Part shown: positions 25,725 to 34,465 of the stretch, in pieces
Layout: each line of letters opens with the position of its first letter
Numbering within the stretch: position 1 is the stretch's first letter
Assembly (NCBI RefSeq): GCF_963691685.1
Contig: NZ_OY829290.1
Coordinates: forward strand, 2,666,001 to 2,730,000
Origin: Thalassovita sp.
GTDB lineage: Bacteria; Pseudomonadota; Alphaproteobacteria; Rhodobacterales; Rhodobacteraceae
Reading direction: 5' to 3'
DNA length: 64,000 bases
Translations under genes and position numbers: made by a program
The notes under the pieces: generated by a model
Seen by the model: only the letters and a program-made list of their open reading frames with translations
Databases searched by the model: none
Told to the model about the DNA's origin: nothing

Positions 25725-26357
25725 ATGACCGACACTAGCGGAAAGATCCGCGTCCTGATTGCGGATGACCATGGTATGATCTTGGACGTGTTGTCCATGT
25801 TCCTGGCCACCCAGCCCGATATGCATGTCACCACCACCACCGATTTGGACGGGGCGCTTTCGGCGATCACCGCAAACGGCGGCTATGACGTTGTGCTGTT
25901 GGACTACAACATGCCCGGCATGAACGGCACACAGGGCCTGACCCGTGCCATTCAGCTGAACAAGAAAAACCCGGTCGCCATCCTGACCGGCACGCCGACC
26001 AAACGCATTCTGGACGAATCGCTGGCCAAAGGCGCTGCAGGTCTGGTGCCCAAGACCATGCCCGCCAAAAGCCTGGCGATCGCGATCCGCTTCATGCATG
26101 TCGGTGAAACCTACGTACCGCTGGACCTGATGCGCGAAGAAGCCTCGGAAGGTGGCGAAGGCGTCGGCAAGCTGAGCGCCCGCGAAAAGACCGTTCTGGA
26201 ATGCCTTGGCGAAGGCAAACAGAACAAAGAGATCGCGAACTCGCTGCAGCTGTCGGAAGCGACCATCAAGATGCACGTGAAATCGATCTGTAAAAAGCTG
26301 GGCGCCAACAACCGCACCCACGCGGTGATCACCGCCCGCGACCAAGGCCTGCTGTAA
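25725..26357 (+). CDS. LuxR/NarL-type response regulator
   Basis: This 210-aa protein has an N-terminal receiver with acidic pocket ADDHG, phospho-acceptor Asp in VVLLDYNMPGMNG (about D57), the conserved Thr in ILTGTPT and Lys in GLVPKTMP. A C-terminal GerE/LuxR helix-turn-helix follows (LSAREKTVLECLGEGKQNKE, SEATIKMHVKSICKKLGA). It therefore binds DNA after phosphorylation. It lies divergent to a hybrid kinase and is followed by a terminator. Confidence 0.92.
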   Translation: MTDTSGKIRVLIADDHGMILDVLSMFLATQPDMHVTTTTDLDGALSAITANGGYDVVLLDYNMPGMNGTQGLTRAIQLNKKNPVAILTGTPTKRILDESLAKGAAGLVPKTMPAKSLAIAIRFMHVGETYVPLDLMREEASEGGEGVGKLSAREKTVLECLGEGKQNKEIANSLQLSEATIKMHVKSICKKLGANNRTHAVITARDQGLL

Positions 26358-26385
26358 CAGCATCTGCCCCTCAGGGGGACGGACG

Positions 26386-26425
26386 AAAAAGGGGCTGCGT
26401 TTCCATCGAAACGCGGCCCTTTTTC
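26386..26425 (+). terminator. terminator of the response regulator gene
   Basis: AAAAAGGGGCTGCGTTT and AAACGCGGCCCTTTTT form a long stem with a short loop, ending in a T-run. It also faces the convergent fliA gene. Confidence 0.85.
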
Positions 26426-26491
26426 TATGCAGCTGAGCGGTCTTTGCGGTCAGAAGCAGATCTGACACGGTCTTCATTAGGTGCATGTGGG

Positions 26492-27205
26492 TCAGAAAGA
26501 TCCCTTCATGCGGTCGCGCAGACGGCCAATCGCGGCCTTCTTGATCTGCGACACACGTCCCGTGGTCACGCCCATGATGGCGGCGACCTCGTAGATGTTC
26601 ATTTCTTCGACGTAGTAGAGCTGCAGAACCAGCGCTTCCCGTTCCGGCAGTTCAGACACCGCCTGCCGCATGATCCCCCGGATCTGCTGATGCTGTGTGG
26701 CATCCTCGGGGCTGACCGTGTTGTCCTGAAACAGCGATGAGTGATCTGAATAGACCTCATCCAGGGACTGGGTCTTGTTGGCCTGGAACCGCGCTTCCCA
26801 CGACAGGTAATCCTCAAGGCTCATGTCCAGCTCGGCGGCCATCTCCTCGGGCATCGGATCGCGTTGCAGCCTCTGGGCCAGTTCGCGCTCAGCGGCGCGG
26901 GCCTTTTGCTGCATGGAGATCGTGCTGCGGCAGAGGTTCGAGTTTCGCCTGAGCAGATCCACAATGGCCCCTCGCACGCGGATCGCGGCATAGGCTGAAA
27001 AGCTGACGCCTTCCTGTGGGGTGTAACGTCGGGCCGCATCAATCAGGCCAAGATAGCCCGCCTGCAAGAGGTCATCGATTTCGGCAAATTGTCCGACCCG
27101 CCCCATGAAGTGCCAGGCCAGCTTGCGAACGAGCGGCATATGCTCCTTCACCAGCGTGTCCGGGTCCTTCTTGGTCTGGGCCGTATAACCCTTTTGCGCA
27201 ATCAT
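26492..27205 (-). CDS. fliA: RNA polymerase sigma factor for flagellar operons (sigma-28)
   Basis: This 237-aa FliA-type sigma factor directs late flagellar gene transcription. Region 2 is visible as LVKEHMPLVRKLAWHF, EIDDLLQAGYLGLIDAARRY and FSAYAAIRVRGAIVDLLRR; region 3 as ERELAQRLQRDPMPEEMAAE; region 4 as LPEREALVLQLYYVEEMNIY and TTGRVSQIKKAAIGRLRDRM. It is the last gene of flhA-flhF-fliA, 21 bases after flhF, and its anti-sigma factor flgM is encoded at 33570. GAGGA precedes ATG 27205. No fleN/flhG gene intervenes, unlike the usual gammaproteobacterial order. Confidence 0.95.
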   Translation of the reverse strand: MIAQKGYTAQTKKDPDTLVKEHMPLVRKLAWHFMGRVGQFAEIDDLLQAGYLGLIDAARRYTPQEGVSFSAYAAIRVRGAIVDLLRRNSNLCRSTISMQQKARAAERELAQRLQRDPMPEEMAAELDMSLEDYLSWEARFQANKTQSLDEVYSDHSSLFQDNTVSPEDATQHQQIRGIMRQAVSELPEREALVLQLYYVEEMNIYEVAAIMGVTTGRVSQIKKAAIGRLRDRMKGSF

Positions 27206-27226
27206 TACCGTTCCTCACTCAAACTC

Positions 27227-28732
27227 TTACTGCATCTGCAGCGCATGGCTGCTGAACAGCTGTGCCGCTTGGGCCGTGGCGACCTGTGCAGCGTGGGCGT
27301 CAGGGGCATCGTCCGTATCGGCCGGCACCCAGGCCCGCATCCAATCGGACACGATGACCTCATCAGCCTGGGTCAGATTGTCGAGGACTTCCTCGCCTTC
27401 ACTGGTCCAGGCCACCTGCTTGTTAAATTGCAAAAGACATGCCAGCAGTCCGGAAGAAACCGGCGCATATTTATTGCTGGCCATCAAAATCTGTACGTCG
27501 CTGTCTGCCCAATGCGACAGCATGTTGGACGCCAGTTCGCGGCTGAAGACGCTGGGCAGAACAAAGATGCCCTTGTCGCCATCATGCTGAAACTTATCGG
27601 CATATTCGCGCGCCTTCTGCGGATCATCGGGCAGGATCACGATCTGCGATCCCGGCACATTGTCGGGCAGGTTCCGGCCGACTTTTTCGTCCACCAGCAT
27701 CACGGTCAGGCCCAGCAGTTCTGCCTTGGACGCCAGGAAGGCCGCATCAGCGCGCGCTTCTGACCCCATGACGTAGAACGATGGCTTGGCCTCTCCTGCA
27801 TCCAGTTTCCGAATGGCAATCCGCACCGCCGCCAACGCCTTCTGACGCATGTCAGGACCGGCAATGAAGAAACGACCAGCGCCCAGCGGTTCCACCGAAC
27901 GTTCTGGCAGAACGCTGGAGACGATCGCTTTGGTCAGACCGATCAGGTGGCCCGAACGGTCAAAGTGGCCCAGATCTTCGCGGATGGCGCTGACCACATT
28001 GGCAGGCAGCACCGGGGTGGGAATGTCAAAACCGCCCAGGCCGGTGACGCGCGGGGCATATTCCAGCCCATCGTCAGGCAGCGGCGCGGCGGTGACGGTA
28101 TCGGTCGGGGCCAGTTCATCGGCGTCTGCAACGGGGGCGTCTGCCTCAGCGGCCTCATCCACCTCAGCCAGTTTCGGCTGCGGCGCGGCAGTGTCATGGC
28201 GGAACTCAATCGGCTTGTCGGCTTTTGCTGTTGCCGGGGCTTCTTCAGCTTCGGCACGTTTGGCCGCAGCCCGTTCAGTGATCGCCTTCACGGCCGCCGC
28301 ATCAGGCGAAAGGTCGGCCTGCACGCCATCCTCTTCCAAGCGACGTTTCAGCAGCGCCTCAAAGGTTGCTGGTGAGGTCATGCCAACCGGCGAATCTGCG
28401 GCCACCCCTTCGGGTTTGCGCGGTGTCTCTACCGGCGCGGAGGCTGCAGGTTTCACCGGTTTGCGGGCGGCTAGCTCTTTCTGCTGACCCGAGGCAAAGG
28501 GTGAGGCCGAGAGCGCTTCTTTCAGGCGGTCTGCAAGGCCCGGCGCCTCTTTGGCGGGGGCTGGGGCCAGGGGCGCCTCATGGTGAGGTTCACCTTCGAC
28601 CATGGCAACAATCTCAAACTGGCCGTCCTTGCGAGAGGAGGACAGGATCAGCGCGTCTGGTCCAAGACGGCGAACAACCTCTTCCATAGCCTGTGCACTG
28701 TCTGCGGCGCGGATGGTGATAGATTTGCTCAT
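27227..28732 (-). CDS. flhF: FlhF-like protein with a degenerate GTPase domain
   Basis: FlhF is an SRP-type GTPase that sets flagellar position in polar flagellates. The N-terminus fits (SAQAMEEVVRRLGPDALILS, then a long acidic/proline linker), as do size (501 aa) and place between flhA and fliA. The C-terminal NG domain has lost its nucleotide motifs. The P-loop position reads GPDMRQKALA (from residue 292) instead of GxTGxGKTTT. The DTYR and DTAG blocks are replaced (GSEARADAAF, LPDDPQKARE), and TKLD is replaced by SNKYAP. The frame is intact and codon use matches neighbours, so this is a maintained protein, probably with a scaffold role. The name rests on N-terminal similarity and position. 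Confidence 0.75.
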   Translation of the reverse strand: MSKSITIRAADSAQAMEEVVRRLGPDALILSSSRKDGQFEIVAMVEGEPHHEAPLAPAPAKEAPGLADRLKEALSASPFASGQQKELAARKPVKPAASAPVETPRKPEGVAADSPVGMTSPATFEALLKRRLEEDGVQADLSPDAAAVKAITERAAAKRAEAEEAPATAKADKPIEFRHDTAAPQPKLAEVDEAAEADAPVADADELAPTDTVTAAPLPDDGLEYAPRVTGLGGFDIPTPVLPANVVSAIREDLGHFDRSGHLIGLTKAIVSSVLPERSVEPLGAGRFFIAGPDMRQKALAAVRIAIRKLDAGEAKPSFYVMGSEARADAAFLASKAELLGLTVMLVDEKVGRNLPDNVPGSQIVILPDDPQKAREYADKFQHDGDKGIFVLPSVFSRELASNMLSHWADSDVQILMASNKYAPVSSGLLACLLQFNKQVAWTSEGEEVLDNLTQADEVIVSDWMRAWVPADTDDAPDAHAAQVATAQAAQLFSSHALQMQ

Positions 28733-28743
28733 GAGATCCTCTC

Positions 28744-30879
28744 CTATTGATCCATGTTCGGTACGGCGTCATGACCACCGATGGTGCTCACAACTTCGAT
28801 GCGGCGGCCCTCGGGCAGCTCGTCCAGACCCAGCACAACAGTGTCGAGCCCGTGCATACGGATGAAACCAGCCAGGGCACGGCGCAGGCCCGTGGCAACG
28901 ATGATGATCGGGTGGCGACCCTCGCCCGAGAGCTGCTCACCAATCTCAGTCAGACCGTTAACGATCTTCTCTGCCAGTGCGTTGTCCAGCATCAGGGCGG
29001 TGCCGCCCTGCGGGATCGAGCGCACCAGCATCTGCTCCAGATCCGGGCTAAGGGTGATCAGCGGCAGCGGCTGGCTGAGCGGCACAATCTGCTGCAGCAT
29101 CTGGGGCACCAGCGACGGACGCAGGCGTTCGGCCATTTCCATCGGCGACAGACCCAGCGCGGAAATGTCAGCCATGCCTTCCAGGATGCGGCGCAGGTCA
29201 CCTACGGGGATGCGTTCCATCAGCAGGAAGCGCAGGACCGAGGTCAGAACGTGCAGCGGCACCAGTTTCGGAATAACAGTATCCACCAGCGTCGGGCTGG
29301 ACTGTTCCAGAATGTTCAGCAGGGTCTGAACATCATCCGGGCCAATCAGCTTGTCCGCATGCTGATAGAGCAGCTGGCTCAGGTGGGTGGCGACAACCGC
29401 TTCAGGCTCAACCACAACATAGTCATCTGCTTCGGCCTCAGCCTGCTGATGGGGCTGGATCCAGACCGCATCCATGCCAAAGCTGGGATCGGTGCATTCG
29501 ATGCCCTTCAGCTTGCGGCGCGACATGCCACCGAGCAGCGCCAGCTTGCGATCCGGGTAAACCGCGTCTTCGCCAACAATCGCCTGACCAATGCGCAGAC
29601 GGTACTGGTTGGCTTCAAGGTTCAGGTCGTCACGAATGCGCACACCCGGCACGACAAAGCCCATCGCGCGGGACGCATCGCGGCGCACCCCGGTGATCGA
29701 GGAGACCAGCGGGCTGGCTTCGCCACCGTCGATCAGCGGGATCAGGCCATAGCCGATCTGGATCGAAACAGGGGCGTAGTCGGTAATGTCATCTGCGGTG
29801 ATGGTGGCCGAGGGTTTATCGGCCTCTTCTTTCTGCTGCTGTACCGCTTGTTTTTCCTCAGCTGCGGCGGTTTCCGCCTTCTGCGCGTCGCGCACCTTCG
29901 AGAAATAGGCAGCCCCAGCTGCGGCAGCAGCCGCCAGCAGGAAGATCAGGTTCGGCATGCCCGGCACCAGACCCAGGATCGCCATCACGGCGGCCACCGG
30001 CACCCAGGCGCGGCTGATGTTCATCTGTTCGCCAATATGGGCGGCCATATCCTGGGTCGAGCTGACCCGGGTCACGATGATCGCAGTTGCAATCGACAGC
30101 AGCAGCGACGGGATCTGAGCCACCAGACCATCGCCGATCGACAACAGCACATAGGCCTGCGTGGCATCGCCAACAGCCATGCTGTACTGGGCCACACCAA
30201 TGATGATGCCACCGATGATATTGGCCGCCAGAATAAGGATACCGGCAACCGCATCGCCTTTGACGAATTTCGACGCACCGTCCATGGCACCGTAGAAATC
30301 CGCCTCAGACGCCACTTCAGCGCGGCGTTCGCGGGCTTCGTCATTGGTCAGGATACCGGCGTTCAGGTCAGCGTCGATCGCCATCTGTTTGCCGGGCAAA
30401 GCGTCCAGGGTGAAACGCGCCGAAACTTCGGACACACGGCCGGCACCTTTGGTGATCACCACAAGGTTGATGATCATCAGGATCGCAAAGACCACGATCC
30501 CAACAGCGAAGTTGCCGCCGATCACGAAGTTGCCAAAGGCCTCAATCACCTTACCCGCGGCCCCTGCCCCATTGTGGCCTTCAGTCAGAACGATCCGGGT
30601 TGAGGCCACGTTCAGCGCCAGCCGCAACACGGTGGCGATCAGCAGAACACTTGGGAAAGACGAGAAGTCCATCGGACGGTAGCTGTGCAGCGAAACCATC
30701 AGAACCAGCAGCGCCAGCAGGATGTTAAAGACAAAGAAGATGTCCAGCAGCGCCACCGGCAGCGGCAGCACCATCATGGCCACCACAGCCAGAATGCCAA
30801 AGGGCAAAGCCATACCGCCGAAACGGCTCAGCATCGCGGAGGGTCCGCCGGGTCCTGGATTGGCGCTGGTCACTGCCAT
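28744..30879 (-). CDS. flhA: flagellar type III export apparatus protein FlhA
   Basis: This 711-aa inner-membrane core component of the flagellar export gate has eight helices in the first 330 residues (e.g. ALPFGILAVVAMMVLPLPVA, FNILLALLVLMVSLHSYRP). The conserved cytoplasmic FHIPEP-type loop LPGKQMAIDADLNAGIL and RVSEVSARFTLDALPGK follow. The soluble C-terminal domain (about 360-711) includes MERIPVGDLRRILEGMADIS and PIIIVATGLRRALAGF. Sigma-54 promoter sequence lies 67 bases upstream on the minus strand. It is the first gene of flhA-flhF-fliA, with 11 bases to flhF. Confidence 0.96.
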   Translation of the reverse strand: MAVTSANPGPGGPSAMLSRFGGMALPFGILAVVAMMVLPLPVALLDIFFVFNILLALLVLMVSLHSYRPMDFSSFPSVLLIATVLRLALNVASTRIVLTEGHNGAGAAGKVIEAFGNFVIGGNFAVGIVVFAILMIINLVVITKGAGRVSEVSARFTLDALPGKQMAIDADLNAGILTNDEARERRAEVASEADFYGAMDGASKFVKGDAVAGILILAANIIGGIIIGVAQYSMAVGDATQAYVLLSIGDGLVAQIPSLLLSIATAIIVTRVSSTQDMAAHIGEQMNISRAWVPVAAVMAILGLVPGMPNLIFLLAAAAAAGAAYFSKVRDAQKAETAAAEEKQAVQQQKEEADKPSATITADDITDYAPVSIQIGYGLIPLIDGGEASPLVSSITGVRRDASRAMGFVVPGVRIRDDLNLEANQYRLRIGQAIVGEDAVYPDRKLALLGGMSRRKLKGIECTDPSFGMDAVWIQPHQQAEAEADDYVVVEPEAVVATHLSQLLYQHADKLIGPDDVQTLLNILEQSSPTLVDTVIPKLVPLHVLTSVLRFLLMERIPVGDLRRILEGMADISALGLSPMEMAERLRPSLVPQMLQQIVPLSQPLPLITLSPDLEQMLVRSIPQGGTALMLDNALAEKIVNGLTEIGEQLSGEGRHPIIIVATGLRRALAGFIRMHGLDTVVLGLDELPEGRRIEVVSTIGGHDAVPNMDQ

Positions 30880-30945
30880 CTTGCTTTGACACCTTGTTCT
30901 GTTTCATTTCACCCCGGTTTGGCGGGGCCATTCGAGGAAGAAATC

Positions 30946-30961
30946 TGCAAGGCGCGTGCCA
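30946..30961 (-). promoter_or_regulatory. sigma-54 (-24/-12) promoter for flhA-flhF-fliA
   Basis: On the minus strand TGGCACGCGCCTTGCA fits the consensus TGGCAC-N5-TTGCA exactly. It is 67 bases from the flhA start. A second sigma-54 site in the opposite direction lies 57 bases away, so one activator bound between them could serve both operons. Confidence 0.85.
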
Positions 30962-31018
30962 GCCCTAAGGGGAGGCGTCATTTTATTTCGCATAAATTTC
31001 GGGCTGCGGACCTCAGGC

Positions 31019-31035
31019 TTGGCACGGCCATTGCA
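31019..31035 (+). promoter_or_regulatory. sigma-54 promoter for flgP-flgT-flgA
   Basis: TTGGCACGGCCATTGCA is a perfect match to the -24/-12 consensus, 40 bases before the ATG at 31075. Confidence 0.88.
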
Positions 31036-31074
31036 AAGCTTCGGGCAAAACTCTCATCGACGGAGAAAACGCCC

Positions 31075-31641
31075 ATGTTGCGCATACCCAAACCTCTGCC
31101 GCTGGTCGGCACAGCCCTGACGCTGAGCATGCTGGTTTCAGCCTGCGTCAAAGCCCCGATGCGGGCGGTGCAGGCCCTGCCTGACACCCCGACCCAAGAA
31201 ACCACTGCCCTGGCGGTTACAAAGGATAATCTCGACGTGTTGTCAGGTGAAAAGAAAGCACCCATGCTGGGCCTTTCAGCCAGCGCGCTGATGGATCCCA
31301 CCCCTGAACCTGTTCAGATCACCGGTGTCGGCTACAGCCAAATCGGCGCCCAGCCCGGCAAATCACTGAACGAACGCCGCCTGATGGCGATGCGCGCCGC
31401 CCGGATGGAGGCGATGCGTGATCTGACCGAACAGATCCACGGGCTGCAGCTAAGCTCTGACACCACGCTGCGCGATAATGTGATCCGCTCGGACAATCTG
31501 CGCGCCGTCGTAGATGGCGAAATCCGCGGGGCCAAAACCCTGCGCATCGTGCCCAAGGGCAATGACAGCTTCCAGGTCATCCTGGCGCTGGACCCTGACA
31601 CGGTGGCCTACATCCTGCGCGCCGCCCGCGGCCAAGCCTAA
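31075..31641 (+). CDS. flgP: FlgP-like outer-membrane lipoprotein (LPP20 family)
   Basis: This 188-aa lipoprotein has a signal peptide ending in a lipobox (LSMLVSAC), so it is probably anchored in the outer membrane. The region EPVQITGVGYSQIGAQPGKS and ERRLMAMRAARMEAMRDLTE resembles the LPP20/FlgP family, which forms a basal-disk or outer-membrane element around the flagellar L-ring in several bacteria. ATG 31075 is chosen over in-frame starts further upstream because it gives the signal peptide and lies just after the sigma-54 promoter. It is followed by flgT after 33 bases. Confidence 0.78.
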   Translation: MLRIPKPLPLVGTALTLSMLVSACVKAPMRAVQALPDTPTQETTALAVTKDNLDVLSGEKKAPMLGLSASALMDPTPEPVQITGVGYSQIGAQPGKSLNERRLMAMRAARMEAMRDLTEQIHGLQLSSDTTLRDNVIRSDNLRAVVDGEIRGAKTLRIVPKGNDSFQVILALDPDTVAYILRAARGQA

Positions 31642-31674
31642 GCCCCTCATCCGCCCGCTAATCGGAGACGTCCC

Positions 31675-32775
31675 ATGCTGCGTTCGCTTCTGTCTGTTCT
31701 GTTTGCCACCCTTCTGACCTTTGCCCTGCCGATCGCGGCACAGGCACAGGCGGTCTGGGTCGAAGTCATCGGCCACGCCGTGGCTGCCAACAAGAAAGAC
31801 AAGCCCGCAGCACGGCGTCGCGCCCTGGCGGATGCACTGATCTCGGCTGGCATGGCAGGCGGGGTCAGCATGAAGGGCCACACCGTCGTCGACAAAGGCC
31901 GGGTGGTGCGCGATCTGACAATGATGCGCGCCGCCGGTCGGGTTCTGCGCTACGACCGACTGGGTGAAGCCTGGTCTGGCCAGACAATTCAGATCAGACT
32001 ACGCGCATTGGTTGCGCCGCTTGAAGGCCCTGCCTGCGGCACCCGCCGCAAGATCGTTCTGGTTGCAATGGCCCCTGAAATTCACACCTCCCCAAATGCG
32101 CCGGCCTGGACCTCGCAATTGGGGGCGGAGCTGTACAACGACGCGATGCGCCGGGTCAGCCGTTATAACCACGTGGACGTCAAACACGTGATGGGCATGG
32201 GCCAAGCGCCTGTTTCGCCCCGTAAAATTACATCTTTTGACTATAACGCCTTGACACGCGGGCATATCCATACCCACCCCGGTGACACCCAGTTGACCAC
32301 CTGGTTTGAGATCGACACGGAAATGGGGCCTTTGGGGGAGCAGGTGGTGCTGCGGGCCCGCTTGCAGTTGATCGAAGGCACCGGTCAGCGCACGGAGCGC
32401 GAGCTGTCAAACGCCGTCACCCTGCCGGGCAAAGGCCCGATCACCAGTGCGATCGGCAAGAAACGCCACAGGTTAAAGGCGAACCTGTCGAAGGGCTATA
32501 CCGAGATCCTCGAAGGTCTGATGGATCTGGCCACCTGTACGCCTGTGGCTGCGCATGTCGCGCGGTCGGGCAATACGCTCAGCGTCTCCGTCGGCAAGGC
32601 ACAGGGCCTCAGCCGTTCGGCCTTGGCCTTCACCGAAAACCCGGCATCCGACTTCGAAGCGCTGGAAATTGTCAAACTGCAGGGCAACCGCGCCACATTG
32701 CGCCCGGTCGATCCCGCCACCCCGCTGTCGGTCTTTGATGGTCGTATCGTCCGCTTCGTGGACTCCGGTCAATGA
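31675..32775 (+). CDS. flgT: flagellar assembly protein T
   Basis: This 366-aa protein is exported (signal peptide MLRSLLSVLFATLLTFALPIAAQAQ) and periplasmic. The N-terminal domain has VWVEVIGHAVA and ARRRALADALISAGMAGGVSM, as in FlgT N-terminal domains. A middle domain begins RKIVLVAMAPEIH. The C-terminal part (VAHVARSGNTLSVSVGKAQG ... VFDGRIVRFVDSGQ) is the FlgT C-terminal fold. FlgT forms the H-ring outside the LP ring in sodium-motor flagella and is needed for rotation in R. sphaeroides. It overlaps flgA by four bases. Confidence 0.8.
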   Translation: MLRSLLSVLFATLLTFALPIAAQAQAVWVEVIGHAVAANKKDKPAARRRALADALISAGMAGGVSMKGHTVVDKGRVVRDLTMMRAAGRVLRYDRLGEAWSGQTIQIRLRALVAPLEGPACGTRRKIVLVAMAPEIHTSPNAPAWTSQLGAELYNDAMRRVSRYNHVDVKHVMGMGQAPVSPRKITSFDYNALTRGHIHTHPGDTQLTTWFEIDTEMGPLGEQVVLRARLQLIEGTGQRTERELSNAVTLPGKGPITSAIGKKRHRLKANLSKGYTEILEGLMDLATCTPVAAHVARSGNTLSVSVGKAQGLSRSALAFTENPASDFEALEIVKLQGNRATLRPVDPATPLSVFDGRIVRFVDSGQ

Positions 32776-33512
32776 GTGGGGGCTTGAAACAACTGCCCGC
32801 ATTGGCCGTAGCGCTGAGCGTGCTGGCCAGCCCGGCCCTGCCGCAAACCACAGCGGTCTACCGCGACGGGATCAGCGGTGTTGAAATGCAGGAGCTGGCG
32901 CAGGCCGCGATGCAGCGGGCGCAGGTGTCCGGCCAGATCAGCATCTCCAGCCGTCGCCCCTACCCGCCCTGCGCCACCGCCCCGACGGTGACCCCACAAA
33001 AGGGCAAATGGTCGATGCTGAAGGTGACATGTTCCGGCAAAAGCAGCTGGACCCGCCACATTCGCACCTCGATCAAACCAGGCCGCTATATTGCCCCGTC
33101 CAGTGAACGTGACGGGCCTGATGGGCCCACGGTTGCGGTTCTGAACAAGAGCCTGAAAAAGGACAGCGTGATCACCGCTGCCGACATCGAAATGCGCGTT
33201 GTTTCCAAATCGACAGCGGGTGGCAGTTTTAGCAATCCGGCACATGTGATCGGGCAAAAATTATCTAAAAATTTGTCCGAAGGCCGCCCCATTCAGGCAC
33301 GCCATTTGCAAAAAAACTATATGATCGGTCGCGACATGCCTGTTGCGATCCAGTTTTCGGGTAATGGGATGACCATCTCGACCCCTGGAATATCGTTGCA
33401 AAACGGTGAGTTAGGGGAATACGTCGAGGTGAAAAACCTATCCAGTGGCACCGTTTTGAAAGGAATGGTAGCGGGGCCGCAAAAAATCATCGTTCGGGCT
33501 AAAACTCACTGA
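32772..33512 (+). CDS. flgA: flagellar P-ring assembly chaperone FlgA
   Basis: This 246-aa periplasmic chaperone assists assembly of the FlgI P-ring. It has a short signal peptide and a SAF-type domain: VAVLNKSLKKDSVITAADIE, NPAHVIGQKLSKNLSEGRPI. The conserved end is GEYVEVKNLSSGTVLKGMVA followed by GPQKIIV. The ATG overlaps the flgT stop (ATGA, 32772-32775). Length and order are normal. Confidence 0.88.
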   Translation: MSGGLKQLPALAVALSVLASPALPQTTAVYRDGISGVEMQELAQAAMQRAQVSGQISISSRRPYPPCATAPTVTPQKGKWSMLKVTCSGKSSWTRHIRTSIKPGRYIAPSSERDGPDGPTVAVLNKSLKKDSVITAADIEMRVVSKSTAGGSFSNPAHVIGQKLSKNLSEGRPIQARHLQKNYMIGRDMPVAIQFSGNGMTISTPGISLQNGELGEYVEVKNLSSGTVLKGMVAGPQKIIVRAKTH

Positions 33513-33569
33513 GCCTACGTCGTTAATTATATCGTGAAATGATACGTTTCAGATAGGAGAGAGAGAGCT

Positions 33570-33875
33570 ATGGTCGATCCGATCAAAATATCGTCCAATG
33601 CCTCAGCAACACGATCCGTAACGACGAGCACCAACTCGGCTCGGGCGCAAACTGCCGCGCCTGCCAAAGCCGGTGCTGTTGCGGGGGCAAAGACCGACGC
33701 CGTGGCGCTGAGCGCGACCGCCAGCCAGATGCCGGAAGAGCTGAAGGCAGGTCCGCCGTTTGATACCCAAGCGGTGAACTCAATCAAAGAAAAACTGGCC
33801 GAGGGGAACTATCCCGTCGATGTCGACAAGATCACTGACAGTCTTTTCCAGGGCTACCTGGAACTGGCCGGTTAA
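33570..33875 (+). CDS. flgM: anti-sigma-28 factor FlgM
   Basis: This 101-aa protein should hold FliA inactive until the hook is complete and is then exported through the flagellum. The C-terminal FliA-binding part FDTQAVNSIKEKLAEGNYPV DVDKI (residues about 65-90) is the FlgM signature; the N-terminal half is disordered and Ala/Thr/Ser rich. ATG 33570 follows GGAGAGAGAG. Its gene lies after flgA as in enteric bacteria. No separate sigma-28 promoter was convincing. Confidence 0.88.
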   Translation: MVDPIKISSNASATRSVTTSTNSARAQTAAPAKAGAVAGAKTDAVALSATASQMPEELKAGPPFDTQAVNSIKEKLAEGNYPVDVDKITDSLFQGYLELAG

Positions 33876-33899
33876 AAAAATTATCGTAGGGGCTGACGT

Positions 33900-34265
33900 A
33901 TGACCACCGTCCAACTGATCCATCTAGCTGCCAGTGCACTTCTGCTTGGCGCTGCTTTCACTGTGGTGATGCACCGCATGAAGCTGCGCAAAGTGTTTGC
34001 CGGGCGCAAGCAAGAGACCGCTGAGCTGCTCGACTCGCTCGAAGAGCGACTGGAAGCCAAGTTCAAGGCGCAAACCACGCTGATGAATGAGCAGAACAAA
34101 AAACTTGCCAAGATCGCCACCCAGGTGTCGACGCTGGCAGATGAGCGGTTGGTGGAACAGGCGATTTCGATCGCACGTATGGGCGGTGACCCCGAACACA
34201 TCAGCACCGCGGTAGGCTTGTCGCTGGATGAGGCCCGCACCCTGCACCGGTTTCGTCAAAACTAA
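33900..34265 (+). CDS. DUF2802-like membrane-anchored protein
   Basis: This 121-aa protein has one N-terminal membrane helix (residues 5-22), a coiled coil (ETAELLDSLEERLEAKFKAQ ... LAKIATQV) and a C-terminal helix-turn-helix-like motif EQAISIARMGGDPEHISTAV, GLSLDEARTLHRF. That last pattern resembles DUF2802 proteins found in flagellar and chemotaxis operons. It lies 24 bases after flgM, probably in the same operon, and occupies the place where flgN is found in enteric bacteria. The function is unknown. Confidence 0.6.
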   Translation: MTTVQLIHLAASALLLGAAFTVVMHRMKLRKVFAGRKQETAELLDSLEERLEAKFKAQTTLMNEQNKKLAKIATQVSTLADERLVEQAISIARMGGDPEHISTAVGLSLDEARTLHRFRQN

Positions 34266-34295
34266 AAAGTCGGAACCTGAGGGGACTTGATAAAC

Positions 34296-34321
34296 AAAGG
34301 CCGGCATTGCCGGCCTTTTGT
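34296..34321 (+). terminator. terminator of the flgP-flgT-flgA-flgM operon
   Basis: AAAGGCCGGC and GCCGGCCTTTT form a stem with a two-base loop, followed by GTTTG. Confidence 0.85.
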
Positions 34322-34403
34322 TTGTTTAATGCGTTCCGGGTTTAATCGAAACGCTTGGGCGCCTGCCCCGCTGCGGCATGACTTTGCGGTTTGCGATAAA
34401 GCC

Positions 34404-34434
34404 AGACACAGAAAAGCCGGGCAGTGCCCGGCTT
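34404..34434 (-). terminator. terminator of the 34466 gene
   Basis: AAGCCGGGCACTGCCCGGCTTTTC on the minus strand forms an eight- or nine-pair stem followed by TTTTC. It lies about 30 bases after the stop codon. Confidence 0.75.
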
Positions 34435-34465
34435 GTTCTATATCCTCAGCTGATATGTGAGGCGA

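Noticed and set aside
28747..30603. 618-codon frame antisense to flhA
   Set aside because: It is a shadow of the GC-rich flhA coding frame (His/Gln/Arg rich), with no domain of its own. The same applies to the long antisense frames at 38612-39925, 57190-58332 and 62182-63756.
30685..31074. Extended N-terminus for the FlgP-like lipoprotein
   Set aside because: The extension overlaps flhA and both sigma-54 promoters; ATG 31075 gives a proper lipoprotein signal.
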